From Arenibacter catalasegens (lineage in GTDB: Bacteria > Bacteroidota > Bacteroidia > Flavobacteriales > Flavobacteriaceae), in assembly GCF_002909235.1 (NCBI RefSeq), contig NZ_PHQQ01000013.1, positions 62,001 through 126,000 on the forward strand: DNA of 64,000 bases. Reading direction: 5' to 3'. Of this stretch, positions 17,496 through 26,037 are shown piece by piece (positions within the stretch are counted from its first letter, which is position 1; each line of letters opens with the position of its first letter). A program made the translations under genes and the position numbers. Under the pieces are notes generated by a model. It worked only from the letters and a program-made list of their open reading frames with translations, was not told where the DNA came from and made no database searches.

Positions 17496-18995
17496 ATGAG
17501 TGAAAATAATTTAGATAAATTATTTCAGGAGAAATTGGTCAATTTCCATGAAGTTCCAGACGAAAAGGTCTGGAATTCCATAGCCACTTCCTTGGATAAA
17601 AAGAAACAAAGCCGCAAGCTTATCCCCCTTTGGTGGAAAGTTGGAGGAGTGGCAGCAATATTTGCCATCCTCTTTTTTGCGATCGACCCCTTTTCTACTT
17701 CTAATTCTGTAGTACCTATTACCTCTGATGTAGAAAATAACACCCGTAGCACTAAGGACAACAATTCCTTAAAGGAATCAACGCCAGAAGCTACGAGCAT
17801 CACGGTTATTGAAGACGAATCTTCTGATGAAAATCAAATTAAATCGACCAAACAATTTGGGCGAGAAAAAATTACCAAACCATTAAGTAGTCAGGAAAGT
17901 ATTGTTGCTACCGGTAAAACAAAAAACGATTCACAAATAATAGACGACAAGACCTTAGATGCAACCAACCCCGTAACTAACAACTTGGCCAAAAACGATA
18001 AGGCCGATGTTGAATTAGATAAAAATGCAGGAAGCAACAAGCCCAATGCGATTGAAAAAGAGCCATTGGATGATATATTAATCCAAAAGAATCTTTCCAA
18101 TAATGCTGAGGAAGGATTAGTGCATCAGGAAATTAACGAGGCCGACAAAAATAATGGAAATACACCAGAGGATACTCCAGAGATTGTTCCCTCGAATAAA
18201 AAATCAATTTTAGAGGTTATTGAAGAAAATGAGGTAGTTGAGGTGGAAGAAACCCGAAATGGAAAATGGTCCGCTGGGCCCAGTATTGCACCTGTTTACT
18301 TTAATGGCATGGGCGATGGCTCCCCAATCAACTCCATCTTGGCCTCCAATTCCAAGTCCGGAAATGTAACTCTTAGTTACGGTATTACGGTAGGGTACGA
18401 GATTTCTAAAAAATTAAGTGTGCGTTCCGGTATTCATAAGGTAGATTATGGCTATGATACCAATGATGTATCCTTCACCTCCTCATTCAACGCTTCTACG
18501 GGAAACCAATTAAGGAATATAGATTATTCCAATGACTCCCAATCCATCATTTTGAATAATCCAATTAGTGAAAATGCAATTCCAAAACCCGGGTCTATAT
18601 TTGCTTTGGATGTAACGGGCAAAAATCCTACCCGCTTGGGCACTATGGGACAACAATTTGGTTATTTAGAAGTGCCCCTAGAATTAAATTACGCCCTCCT
18701 GGATCGTAAATTTGGGGTTAACATCATAGGTGGAGTAAGCTCCCTTTTTCTAACAGATAATTCCGTGGTATTGGAATCTAATGGTCAGACTACTGACGTT
18801 GGGGAAGCCAACAACATTAATTCCGTCAATTTTAGTACCAACTTTGGCCTAGGGCTTAATTACAAATTTACCCCCAAGCTTAAATTTAATGTGGAACCGG
18901 TTTTTAAATATCAATTAAATACCTTTTCGAACACTTCGGGAAATTTTAATCCTTATTCACTAGGCGTTTACAGTGGCTTTAGTTTAAAGTTCTAA
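17496..18995 (+). CDS. Trans-envelope anti-sigma factor with outer-membrane barrel (Dma-like)
   Basis: This 499-residue protein has a cytosolic N-terminus (1-45; FQEKLVNFHEVPDEKVWNSI) like Bacteroidota anti-sigma segments, one membrane helix at about 47-64 with no cleavable signal, a low-complexity Asn/Asp/Glu/Lys/Ser region at about 65-250, and a C-terminal beta-barrel domain (256-499) that ends in the aromatic YSGFSLKF. This matches the layout of the dual membrane-spanning anti-sigma factors (Dma) described in Bacteroides. It follows the ECF sigma gene. The inference is that one chain spans both membranes and holds the sigma factor until the barrel senses a change at the outer membrane. Confidence 0.8.
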   Translation: MSENNLDKLFQEKLVNFHEVPDEKVWNSIATSLDKKKQSRKLIPLWWKVGGVAAIFAILFFAIDPFSTSNSVVPITSDVENNTRSTKDNNSLKESTPEATSITVIEDESSDENQIKSTKQFGREKITKPLSSQESIVATGKTKNDSQIIDDKTLDATNPVTNNLAKNDKADVELDKNAGSNKPNAIEKEPLDDILIQKNLSNNAEEGLVHQEINEADKNNGNTPEDTPEIVPSNKKSILEVIEENEVVEVEETRNGKWSAGPSIAPVYFNGMGDGSPINSILASNSKSGNVTLSYGITVGYEISKKLSVRSGIHKVDYGYDTNDVSFTSSFNASTGNQLRNIDYSNDSQSIILNNPISENAIPKPGSIFALDVTGKNPTRLGTMGQQFGYLEVPLELNYALLDRKFGVNIIGGVSSLFLTDNSVVLESNGQTTDVGEANNINSVNFSTNFGLGLNYKFTPKLKFNVEPVFKYQLNTFSNTSGNFNPYSLGVYSGFSLKF

Positions 18996-19044
18996 TTCTG
19001 AAGTTTCGTTTAATGCTGGATATATCCTTGCTATTAAATTATTG

Positions 19045-19788
19045 TCAAGTGCCAGAACATTCGAGCTCCTTCAAAATTACATTACGAACATTCTCCCGAA
19101 GCTTCGGTTTATCTGTCTCGTCTAGATTATCGGTAGCAAAAAACTTATGCACTTTACCGCGTAAACGCCCAGGACTTCCACTATAAAAAGTAAAAGAAAA
19201 CCGCTTTTTATTATCATAAAAGGTTATGGGTACTATCGGGATTTTCTGTGTTATAGCCATTTTAAAGGCCCCGTCCTTAAACTCGTCCAAAAGTATGTGT
19301 TCATCAGGCACTCCTCCTTCCGGGAAAATGCATATACCTACTCCCTGATCTAACCTTTTCTGTGCCCGCCTATAAACTGCGGTTCTACTTTTAGAGCTCT
19401 CCCTATCTACCATAATGCATACGCGTTTATAGAAAAAACCAAAAAGTGGTATATTGGCCAATTCCTTCTTCCCGATAAAAACAAAGGGGTTTTTACTGAC
19501 TTTTAGCATCATCATTATATCCAACATACTAGTATGGTTGGATACTAGCATATAACTTTGTCCTTTTTTAAGCTTCTGCTCCCTCTTTATTATCGGGACA
19601 AAACCCATACCGTATAAAATTACATTTGCCCATACATTGCGTGCCAACCAAAAGAACTGCGGGTAGGTTTTTTCGGAAATACTGAAAAGTACCAGAAATG
19701 GGAACATTAGTAATATGGGCAAAATCACTAAAATATGGAACCAAATTCGGAAAAGTGTTTGGCCTATTTTCTTTAAAATCAATAGCAT
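19045..19788 (-). CDS. plsC: 1-acyl-sn-glycerol-3-phosphate acyltransferase
   Basis: This 247-residue membrane-associated acyltransferase converts lysophosphatidic acid to phosphatidic acid. The catalytic HX4D motif is H85-TSML-D90 in SNHTSMLDI, and the substrate motif FPEGG is at 155-159. N-terminal hydrophobic helices (about 10-40) anchor it in the inner membrane. It is transcribed leftward, divergent from trpS. TACTTTTG (19794-19801) lies only 5 nt before the ATG on the reverse strand, suggesting a very short leader. Confidence 0.88.
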   Translation of the reverse strand: MLLILKKIGQTLFRIWFHILVILPILLMFPFLVLFSISEKTYPQFFWLARNVWANVILYGMGFVPIIKREQKLKKGQSYMLVSNHTSMLDIMMMLKVSKNPFVFIGKKELANIPLFGFFYKRVCIMVDRESSKSRTAVYRRAQKRLDQGVGICIFPEGGVPDEHILLDEFKDGAFKMAITQKIPIVPITFYDNKKRFSFTFYSGSPGRLRGKVHKFFATDNLDETDKPKLRENVRNVILKELECSGT

Positions 19789-19831
19789 GAGATCAAAAGT
19801 AATAATTTTAGTCCTTTTTTAAGTTTTCTTT

Positions 19832-19839
19832 TACCTTTG
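19832..19839 (+). promoter_or_regulatory. -7 promoter element of trpS
   Basis: TACCTTTG matches TAnnTTTG, 21 bp before the trpS ATG. It contains an in-frame TTG, so that TTG cannot be the start and the ATG at 19861 is preferred. No clear -33 TTG is seen. Confidence 0.55.
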
Positions 19840-19860
19840 TCCTTCTTTGAAAATAAAATA

Positions 19861-20829
19861 ATGGCAAGAATCTTAACAGGTATACAAAGTACGGGGACTC
19901 CTCATCTGGGAAATATATTGGGAGCAATTATCCCAGCGATAGAAATGGCGAACAATCCAGCAAACGAATCCTTTCTCTTCATTGCGGATATGCACTCGCT
20001 AACCCAGATCAAGAATGGGGAGCAACTACGGAACAATACATACGCCGTCGCCGCTACCTGGCTGGCATTTGGTTTGGACATTAACAAAACCGCTTTTTAT
20101 CGTCAAAGTGATATTCCACAGACCGCAGAACTGGCATGGTACCTCAGCTGCTTTTTCCCGTATCAAAGATTAACCCTTGCCCACTCTTTTAAAGATAAGG
20201 CAGACCGACTAGATGATGTAAATGCGGGGCTATTTTTCTATCCCATGCTGATGGCTGCAGATATACTTTTATACGACGCCCAGATAGTCCCTGTAGGTAA
20301 GGACCAAATGCAACATTTGGAAATGACCCGTGATGTGGCATCAAGGTTTCATGCCCAATTAGGGGATACCTTTGTAATGCCCGAAGGAAAGGTACAGGAG
20401 GAGACTATGTATATCCCTGGAACGGATGGGTCCAAAATGAGCAAAAGCCAAGGTAATTTAATCAGCCTTTTTCAAACAGATAAGCAATTACGAAAACAAG
20501 TCATGGGAATACAAACGGACAGTACTCCTATGGAAGCCCCTAAAGACCCAGAAACCGATAACGTTTTTGCCTTGTATAAAATTCTTGCTTCAGAAAGCCA
20601 AGTTGCAGCAATGAGAGCTAATTATATTAATGGCAACTATGGCTACGGACATGCAAAACAAGCACTTTATGAAGTAATACTTGAACGATTTGGAGAGGCC
20701 AGGGAAAAGTTCGATTATTATATGAACAACTTAAATGAACTGGATGAAGCCTTGGCTGTTGGTGCCGAAAAAGCCAAAAAAGTGGCAGACGGGGTCTTGA
20801 ATAGGGTGAGAGCAAAAGTGGGTTATTGA
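19861..20829 (+). CDS. trpS: Tryptophanyl-tRNA synthetase
   Basis: This 322-residue class I synthetase charges tRNA-Trp. The HIGH-equivalent is in STGTPHLGNILGAI near the N-terminus and the KMSKS loop is in GTDGSKMSKSQGN. Conserved TrpRS stretches include FIADMHSLT, VPVGKDQMQHLEMTRD and FQTD. Length is normal for the bacterial family. The ATG at 19861 is chosen because an upstream in-frame TTG lies in the predicted promoter. It is transcribed alone, divergent from plsC. Confidence 0.95.
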   Translation: MARILTGIQSTGTPHLGNILGAIIPAIEMANNPANESFLFIADMHSLTQIKNGEQLRNNTYAVAATWLAFGLDINKTAFYRQSDIPQTAELAWYLSCFFPYQRLTLAHSFKDKADRLDDVNAGLFFYPMLMAADILLYDAQIVPVGKDQMQHLEMTRDVASRFHAQLGDTFVMPEGKVQEETMYIPGTDGSKMSKSQGNLISLFQTDKQLRKQVMGIQTDSTPMEAPKDPETDNVFALYKILASESQVAAMRANYINGNYGYGHAKQALYEVILERFGEAREKFDYYMNNLNELDEALAVGAEKAKKVADGVLNRVRAKVGY

Positions 20830-20880
20830 TATTTGCGTCTTTTCCAACTATTTAATTTTTACTTCGTACCTTGATGCTTC

Positions 20881-20888
20881 TATCTTTG
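20881..20888 (+). promoter_or_regulatory. -7 element abutting the plug-protein start codon
   Basis: TATCTTTG matches TAnnTTTG and ends 5 nt before the ATG at 20894. If it is used, transcription would begin at or next to the start codon, giving a leaderless mRNA. Confidence 0.4.
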
Positions 20889-20893
20889 AAGCG

Positions 20894-23800
20894 ATGGCAC
20901 GAATTACCAGTTATTTTCTAATTTCCAGTATTTGGTCATATACTGCTGTCCTATTTGCTATTTTCCCCAATTATTCAAGCGATCCCGTTGAGTTATATGA
21001 GGATATAAATCAACAACAAGAAATTAATGGAAGAGTAATTGACCAAGCAACAGGGAACCCTATCCCTTTTTGCAATATAGGAATTGCCTCTTCACCTTGG
21101 GGAACTGCAAGCAACGAATTGGGCGAGTTTGTAATAAAGGTCGACTCCCTGCCGGCCAAACTTATATTTACACATATAAATTATAACAAATACGTAGTTG
21201 AAGTTGACCTAACTACCACCCTAATAGTTGAATTAACACCCTTTTCCAATGTGCTGGAAGAGGTCATTGTAACGGCATCCAAAAAAGACGCTTACGCCTT
21301 GGAACTGGCCAAAAAAGCATTTCAAAAAGCCAACAAGCAAACTACAAAACCCAACTATGGCCGAGCCTTTTATAGGCAAAAATCGAAAAATGGGAATGAA
21401 TACTCCGAGTTTTCAGAAATTATCTATGACATACGCTATAATTCAAGAGGAATAGAGGATTGGGACATTATTGAAGGACGATATGCATTAAAACCAGGAG
21501 GGCTTCACAACAGGAACTACACACTATTAACTCGATTGATTTCTCCATTCCAACCCAACACTGAAGAGGTTATTTTTCCAATGCACCCCGCTTTGGAAGT
21601 CTTTTATGACATCCATATAGTTGAATACATAGAATCCAGCAGCGATAAAATTGCGGTATTAAAGTTCAAACCCAAAAAAACGATCAAAACCCCAACCTTC
21701 GAGGCGGAGGTATACATCAACCTTAAAACCTACGACATCCTAAAAATTACTGGTAGTCTTTCCCATGACGATTTAAAATTTGTTCAACTCGTGAATAACA
21801 ATAACAACTCATGGAAAAACTATAATATCTCGTTTGAAATGGCTTACAACCCAGAAAATACAGGCAATTCCTCAATAGATTATATTAATATTGCCCAAGA
21901 ATTTGACTACCATATAAACGACAATTTTGAGTTTCATACTACCTCCTCCTCAAACCTAACTTTTTTTGAAAATTACAAGCCCACATCTAGAAAAAAATTG
22001 GGAGGGCAGTTCGGGAAAAATAAAACTGACTGGCAAAAACTCGACGAAATAGGTTACAACGAAAAATTTTGGGAAGACAATCCCATTGTAAAAAGAACAC
22101 CGGTAGAGGAAGAAGTAATAACGTCCTTTGCAAAGGTAGGTGCTTTTGGCTCCATCTTCCTCAACAGCAAAGATCAAGTGGCACTATTACAATCCAATTT
22201 AACCAATGATCCATTTATGGGAGATTTGGGAGTATCCGTTAACCAATACAATAATTATAACCCAGTGGAAAAAGTTTTTCTGCACACGGACAAAGAATTA
22301 TTTACAACAGGTGAAACCATATGGTTCAGCGGTTATACGGTTTTGGGGCGCTATCATCAATTTTCACTAGGTAGCAGGGTACTTCATGTGGATCTAATTG
22401 GTCCGAAAAATGAAATTGTGCTTTCCCAAACCCAAGAAATTGTCAATGGTAAGGCAACCGGTAATATGGATTTACCCAGCAACCTTCATTCGGGCAATTA
22501 TCAATTGCGTGCCTATAGCAATTGGATGCGAAATTTTGATCACGATTTCTTTTTCACCAAAACAATACAGGTCTTTAATGACCTTAGTACTCCGCTAAGC
22601 GCCTTGCCAAAAGAGGATAAAATTGATTTGCAGTTCTTCCCCGAAGGTGGGCACCTAGTTGCAGATTTAGTTGGACAAGTAGCATTTAAAGCAATTGGGA
22701 ATGATGGTCTAAACAGGAATATAAAAGGTCAAATTGTAGATTCGCAAGGAAAATTCATGGCCGCCTTGGCCACGATAGATAGAGGCTCCGGTTTTTTCAA
22801 TCTTAAACCACAGGCAGGAGAAAAATATTCGGTCATCCTCGAGGACGGCACCAAATTCCCACTCCCTGAAGTAATGAGTGAGGGATATGCAATAACGGCA
22901 TACAACGTAAATCCAAAAAGCATTCAAGTAAAAATTCAGGCCTCGGAAACTCTGAGAGAGCAATTTTTTTATGTACTTGGCCATATAAACAATAAAAAAT
23001 ACTATCAAGGTAAATTTAATTTTGAAGGTGAACCTGCCGTAAATTTTGAAATGCCTAAAAGTAAAATGCCTAGCGGAATCATGACACTTACCCTGTTTGA
23101 TTCACAAAAAAAACCTTGGAGTGAACGTATCGTATTTATCAATAATCAGGATGAATTGGTAATAAATGCCAATTTAAATCCTAAAAAATTTAAGGATAGA
23201 AGTGAAATTACCATAGATGTGCATGTATCCGACACCGATGGCAGGCCTGTTATGGCCGAACTATCCATGGCCGCCACGGATGTAGATCAAGGTTTAAAAA
23301 GTCCAAATTCTGCGAACATTTTAACCCATCTTTTATTGCAATCAGACATTAAGGGCCATATTTCCGATCCCGGACTTCTTTTTCTCAACCAGAAAAAAGC
23401 AACGCTGCACGCCCTGGATTTAGTAATGCTGACCCATGGCTGGCGAAAAATCCCATGGCCTGAAATTAAAGTAGTGTCCAATTCAACCAAAGAGTTCAAT
23501 TTTGTAAAAGGGCTTACCATATCAGGAATTGCAACAAACCTAAACAACAAGCCTTTAGCCAACACCCATTTAACCGTAATTGCGAAATCCGGGGAGCAAT
23601 TGGGAATGCTTTCGGCAAAAACGACTTTGAATGGAAGTTTTACCATACCAGATTTTAACTTTAAGGATACGACCAAAATTGCCTTCAATGCTTTTGACAA
23701 CTCAGACAGCCCTATTGACGTAAAAATTATCATTGACAAACAAAAAACTACACTTCCACCATCCCGGTTTATAAATTTGCATTTCCAAGCCGAAAAATAT

Positions 23801-24643
23801 ATGCAAATTCCCCATCCACAAAGAATTCTCTTTCCAGCTTTCGATATAAATAAAACAACAAAACTCGACGAAGTTATTATTACTGAAAAAAGGACAGAGA
23901 AGTCTAGAAATGCCTCGCCATCTGTTTATGGCCAAACGCCTGATGCTTCCCTGTATATGGAGGATAATAGGTCAGCCCAAACTGTACTTGATCTGGTAAG
24001 AAGATTTGCAGGGGTAAGCGTAAATGGCAATACAGTGAGTATTAGAAATGGAGGCTCCCCATTATGGATACTCAACGGTGTGCCCGTCAACAATGATAAT
24101 CCTTCAGCATCATCGCAAGCCAGGTCTACCCAGAGACAACGTACTTCCACTGACCAAGGCGCAGGAAGTGCTGTTCCCGTGAATCTTTCTTTATCAATGG
24201 AGCAATCCATGTCCCCAGGTCCCGTGCCTACCTACATTACCACCATGGATACTTACACAGTTGAAAGAGTCGAAATTCTAAAAGGGCCCTCAGCGGCCAT
24301 TTATGGATCCAGAGGGGCCAATGGGGTCATCCTTATCTACACAAAAAGAGGGGGAGCTAAAACTATTTCTCCTGCAGTATCCCCAGAATTTGCCATTGAG
24401 GGCCATGCCCCTCAACGGGAGTTCTACTCCCCAAAATACAATGTCACTTTAGATGAAAATAGTGCTCCAGATAACCGTGCAACCCTCTATTGGAACCCTT
24501 CATTTACTACGGATAAAAATGGTAATGCAAGACTCCTATTCTACAATTCGGATAATGCCAAACAAATTCAGGTACACATAGAAGGGTTATCCCTATACGG
24601 AACTCCCGGAAATTATCTTCAATCGTTTAGTGTAAAGGATTAA
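20894..24643 (+). CDS. Giant TonB-plug protein with macroglobulin-like domain, no barrel
   Basis: This 1249-residue exported protein starts with a hydrophobic signal-like stretch. A carboxypeptidase-regulatory-like domain (about 43-115, INGRVIDQATGNPIPFCNIGI) is followed by a 300-residue beta-rich region, then an MG2-type macroglobulin segment (about 455-560; VFLHTDKELFTTGETIWFSG and SGNYQLRAYSNW). More beta domains follow, and the C-terminal 220 residues contain a TonB-receptor plug (about 1020-1160; AQTVLDLVRRFAGVSV, VERVEILKGPSAAIYG). No 22-strand barrel follows. Such plug-only proteins occur in Bacteroidota, but their job is unclear; protein docking or processing at the outer membrane is inference. 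Confidence 0.82.
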   Translation: MARITSYFLISSIWSYTAVLFAIFPNYSSDPVELYEDINQQQEINGRVIDQATGNPIPFCNIGIASSPWGTASNELGEFVIKVDSLPAKLIFTHINYNKYVVEVDLTTTLIVELTPFSNVLEEVIVTASKKDAYALELAKKAFQKANKQTTKPNYGRAFYRQKSKNGNEYSEFSEIIYDIRYNSRGIEDWDIIEGRYALKPGGLHNRNYTLLTRLISPFQPNTEEVIFPMHPALEVFYDIHIVEYIESSSDKIAVLKFKPKKTIKTPTFEAEVYINLKTYDILKITGSLSHDDLKFVQLVNNNNNSWKNYNISFEMAYNPENTGNSSIDYINIAQEFDYHINDNFEFHTTSSSNLTFFENYKPTSRKKLGGQFGKNKTDWQKLDEIGYNEKFWEDNPIVKRTPVEEEVITSFAKVGAFGSIFLNSKDQVALLQSNLTNDPFMGDLGVSVNQYNNYNPVEKVFLHTDKELFTTGETIWFSGYTVLGRYHQFSLGSRVLHVDLIGPKNEIVLSQTQEIVNGKATGNMDLPSNLHSGNYQLRAYSNWMRNFDHDFFFTKTIQVFNDLSTPLSALPKEDKIDLQFFPEGGHLVADLVGQVAFKAIGNDGLNRNIKGQIVDSQGKFMAALATIDRGSGFFNLKPQAGEKYSVILEDGTKFPLPEVMSEGYAITAYNVNPKSIQVKIQASETLREQFFYVLGHINNKKYYQGKFNFEGEPAVNFEMPKSKMPSGIMTLTLFDSQKKPWSERIVFINNQDELVINANLNPKKFKDRSEITIDVHVSDTDGRPVMAELSMAATDVDQGLKSPNSANILTHLLLQSDIKGHISDPGLLFLNQKKATLHALDLVMLTHGWRKIPWPEIKVVSNSTKEFNFVKGLTISGIATNLNNKPLANTHLTVIAKSGEQLGMLSAKTTLNGSFTIPDFNFKDTTKIAFNAFDNSDSPIDVKIIIDKQKTTLPPSRFINLHFQAEKYMQIPHPQRILFPAFDINKTTKLDEVIITEKRTEKSRNASPSVYGQTPDASLYMEDNRSAQTVLDLVRRFAGVSVNGNTVSIRNGGSPLWILNGVPVNNDNPSASSQARSTQRQRTSTDQGAGSAVPVNLSLSMEQSMSPGPVPTYITTMDTYTVERVEILKGPSAAIYGSRGANGVILIYTKRGGAKTISPAVSPEFAIEGHAPQREFYSPKYNVTLDENSAPDNRATLYWNPSFTTDKNGNARLLFYNSDNAKQIQVHIEGLSLYGTPGNYLQSFSVKD

Positions 24644-24685
24644 TTTACAATAGCCAGTCTTTAGCCCTATCGAATAAACTAAAAA

Positions 24686-24699
24686 ACCACCTAGTCGGT
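24686..24699. promoter_or_regulatory. Palindrome-like motif in the plug/dprA gap
   Basis: ACCACCTAGTCGGT has the form of a TetR-type operator (AACC-nn-CTAG-nn-GGTT) and matches 12 of 14 bases of a motif at 47238-47251. GACCAATGAGTCGGTC (24810-24825) is a related half-matched element in the same gap. Function is unknown. Confidence 0.3.
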
Positions 24700-24829
24700 T
24701 TAGGTATCCTTTCGACCAAGTATTTCATAAAAAACTAAGTTCTTAAGTGGTCTTTTATCGACAAAAAACCTCATTTTAAGAATTATAGCAACAATTATTA
24801 GTTTTAGAGACCAATGAGTCGGTCAAATC

Positions 24830-25933
24830 TTAAATGGCTTCGAACAACTTGCCCGGAAGTGGCCTCACCACTCCCTTCATTTCCATATTCAAAAGCGTTG
24901 AAGAAACCTTATAAATAGGAAGCTTACAATCCAAGGCAATACTGTCTAACAATTGTTTGCCTCCCTGTTGTAAATAATCATAAATCTCCTTTTCGGTATC
25001 ATCCAGGTCCACAAATAATTGTTTTTGAATCGCAGAGGGCTTCTTTTCCTCCAATTCCCATCCCAACATATAAATGAGGTCGGCCGCGGAAGTGAGCATT
25101 TGGGCTTTCTGTTGTTTAATTAAGTTATTACAACCACTGCTGTATTTATCCTGGGTTCTTCCAGGTACGGCAAAAACATCACGATTATAACTATTGGCAA
25201 TATCGGCCGTTACCAAGCTACCCCCCTTTTCAGCCGATTCCACGACAATTGTAGCTTCGGCCATTCCTGCTATAATCCTGTTTCGTTTTAAGAAATTTTC
25301 CCTTTCGGGTTGACTTGTACTCCAAAACTCTGTGAAAAATCCACCATTTTTATTGACCTCAGAAACATATTTTTTGTGAATTTTTGGATAGATCTGATTT
25401 AACCCATGCGCCAAACACCCTATTGTTTGCAAGCCGTGCTTTATTGCTGCCTTTTGTACACATATATCCACTCCGTAGGCAAAACCACTTACAATTACCG
25501 GATCCAAGGGCGCCAATTCTTCAATAAGTTGCTCACAAAAAGCAGTACCATAACTGGTAATATTTCTGGTCCCTACAACACTTATTATTTTATGGCGGTT
25601 CAGATTTATGTTCCCCTCGCTAAAAAGCAAAATAGGGCTATCTATACAGTGTTTTAAATAGGCCGGATAACTGTCGTCCATAAAATAATGAAGGTCAATT
25701 TCATGTTTCCCTAAAAACTCCAACTCCTCTTCAGCAGCCTCCAAATGCTCTAAGTCCATTAGACCCTTAAGGGTGCTAGACCCAATTCCATCAATTTTAA
25801 GTAAATGACGAATTTTATCCTCAAAGATTACCGATGGACTTCCGCAATTTGAAATTAATTTTTTTGCGGTTATGTCACCAATATTTGGTACGTTCTGCAG
25901 GCGTAGAACAGCAATTATTTCATCTCTAGACAT
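24830..25933 (-). CDS. dprA: DNA processing protein DprA
   Basis: This 367-residue protein protects incoming single-stranded DNA during natural transformation and loads RecA on it. The N-terminus has helix-hairpin-helix features (LQNVPNIGDITAKKLI, LLKIDGIGSSTL). The Rossmann-fold core has ISVVGTRNITSYG, VSGFAYGVDICVQKAA, EFWSTSQPERENFLKRNRII and VVESAEKGGSLVTA, all diagnostic for DprA. A winged-helix-like C-terminus (about 300-365) follows. It converges on the plug gene and has a good promoter upstream at 25968-25998. Confidence 0.94.
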   Translation of the reverse strand: MSRDEIIAVLRLQNVPNIGDITAKKLISNCGSPSVIFEDKIRHLLKIDGIGSSTLKGLMDLEHLEAAEEELEFLGKHEIDLHYFMDDSYPAYLKHCIDSPILLFSEGNINLNRHKIISVVGTRNITSYGTAFCEQLIEELAPLDPVIVSGFAYGVDICVQKAAIKHGLQTIGCLAHGLNQIYPKIHKKYVSEVNKNGGFFTEFWSTSQPERENFLKRNRIIAGMAEATIVVESAEKGGSLVTADIANSYNRDVFAVPGRTQDKYSSGCNNLIKQQKAQMLTSAADLIYMLGWELEEKKPSAIQKQLFVDLDDTEKEIYDYLQQGGKQLLDSIALDCKLPIYKVSSTLLNMEMKGVVRPLPGKLFEAI

Positions 25934-25967
25934 TTATGAAACGAGCTTAGTTGTTCACAAAATACAT

Positions 25968-25998
25968 CAAATATAATGTTAATAAAAAGTTATGCCAA
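25968..25998 (-). promoter_or_regulatory. Predicted dprA promoter
   Basis: On the reverse strand, TTG (25996-25998) and TATATTTG (25968-25975) are separated by 20 bp, a full match to the Bacteroidota consensus. The dprA ATG is 34 bp downstream. It is back-to-back with the start region of the gene at 26038. Confidence 0.62.
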
Positions 25999-26037
25999 GA
26001 GTTTTGAACTTGTGTTATTTTTCTAATCTTTGTCACT

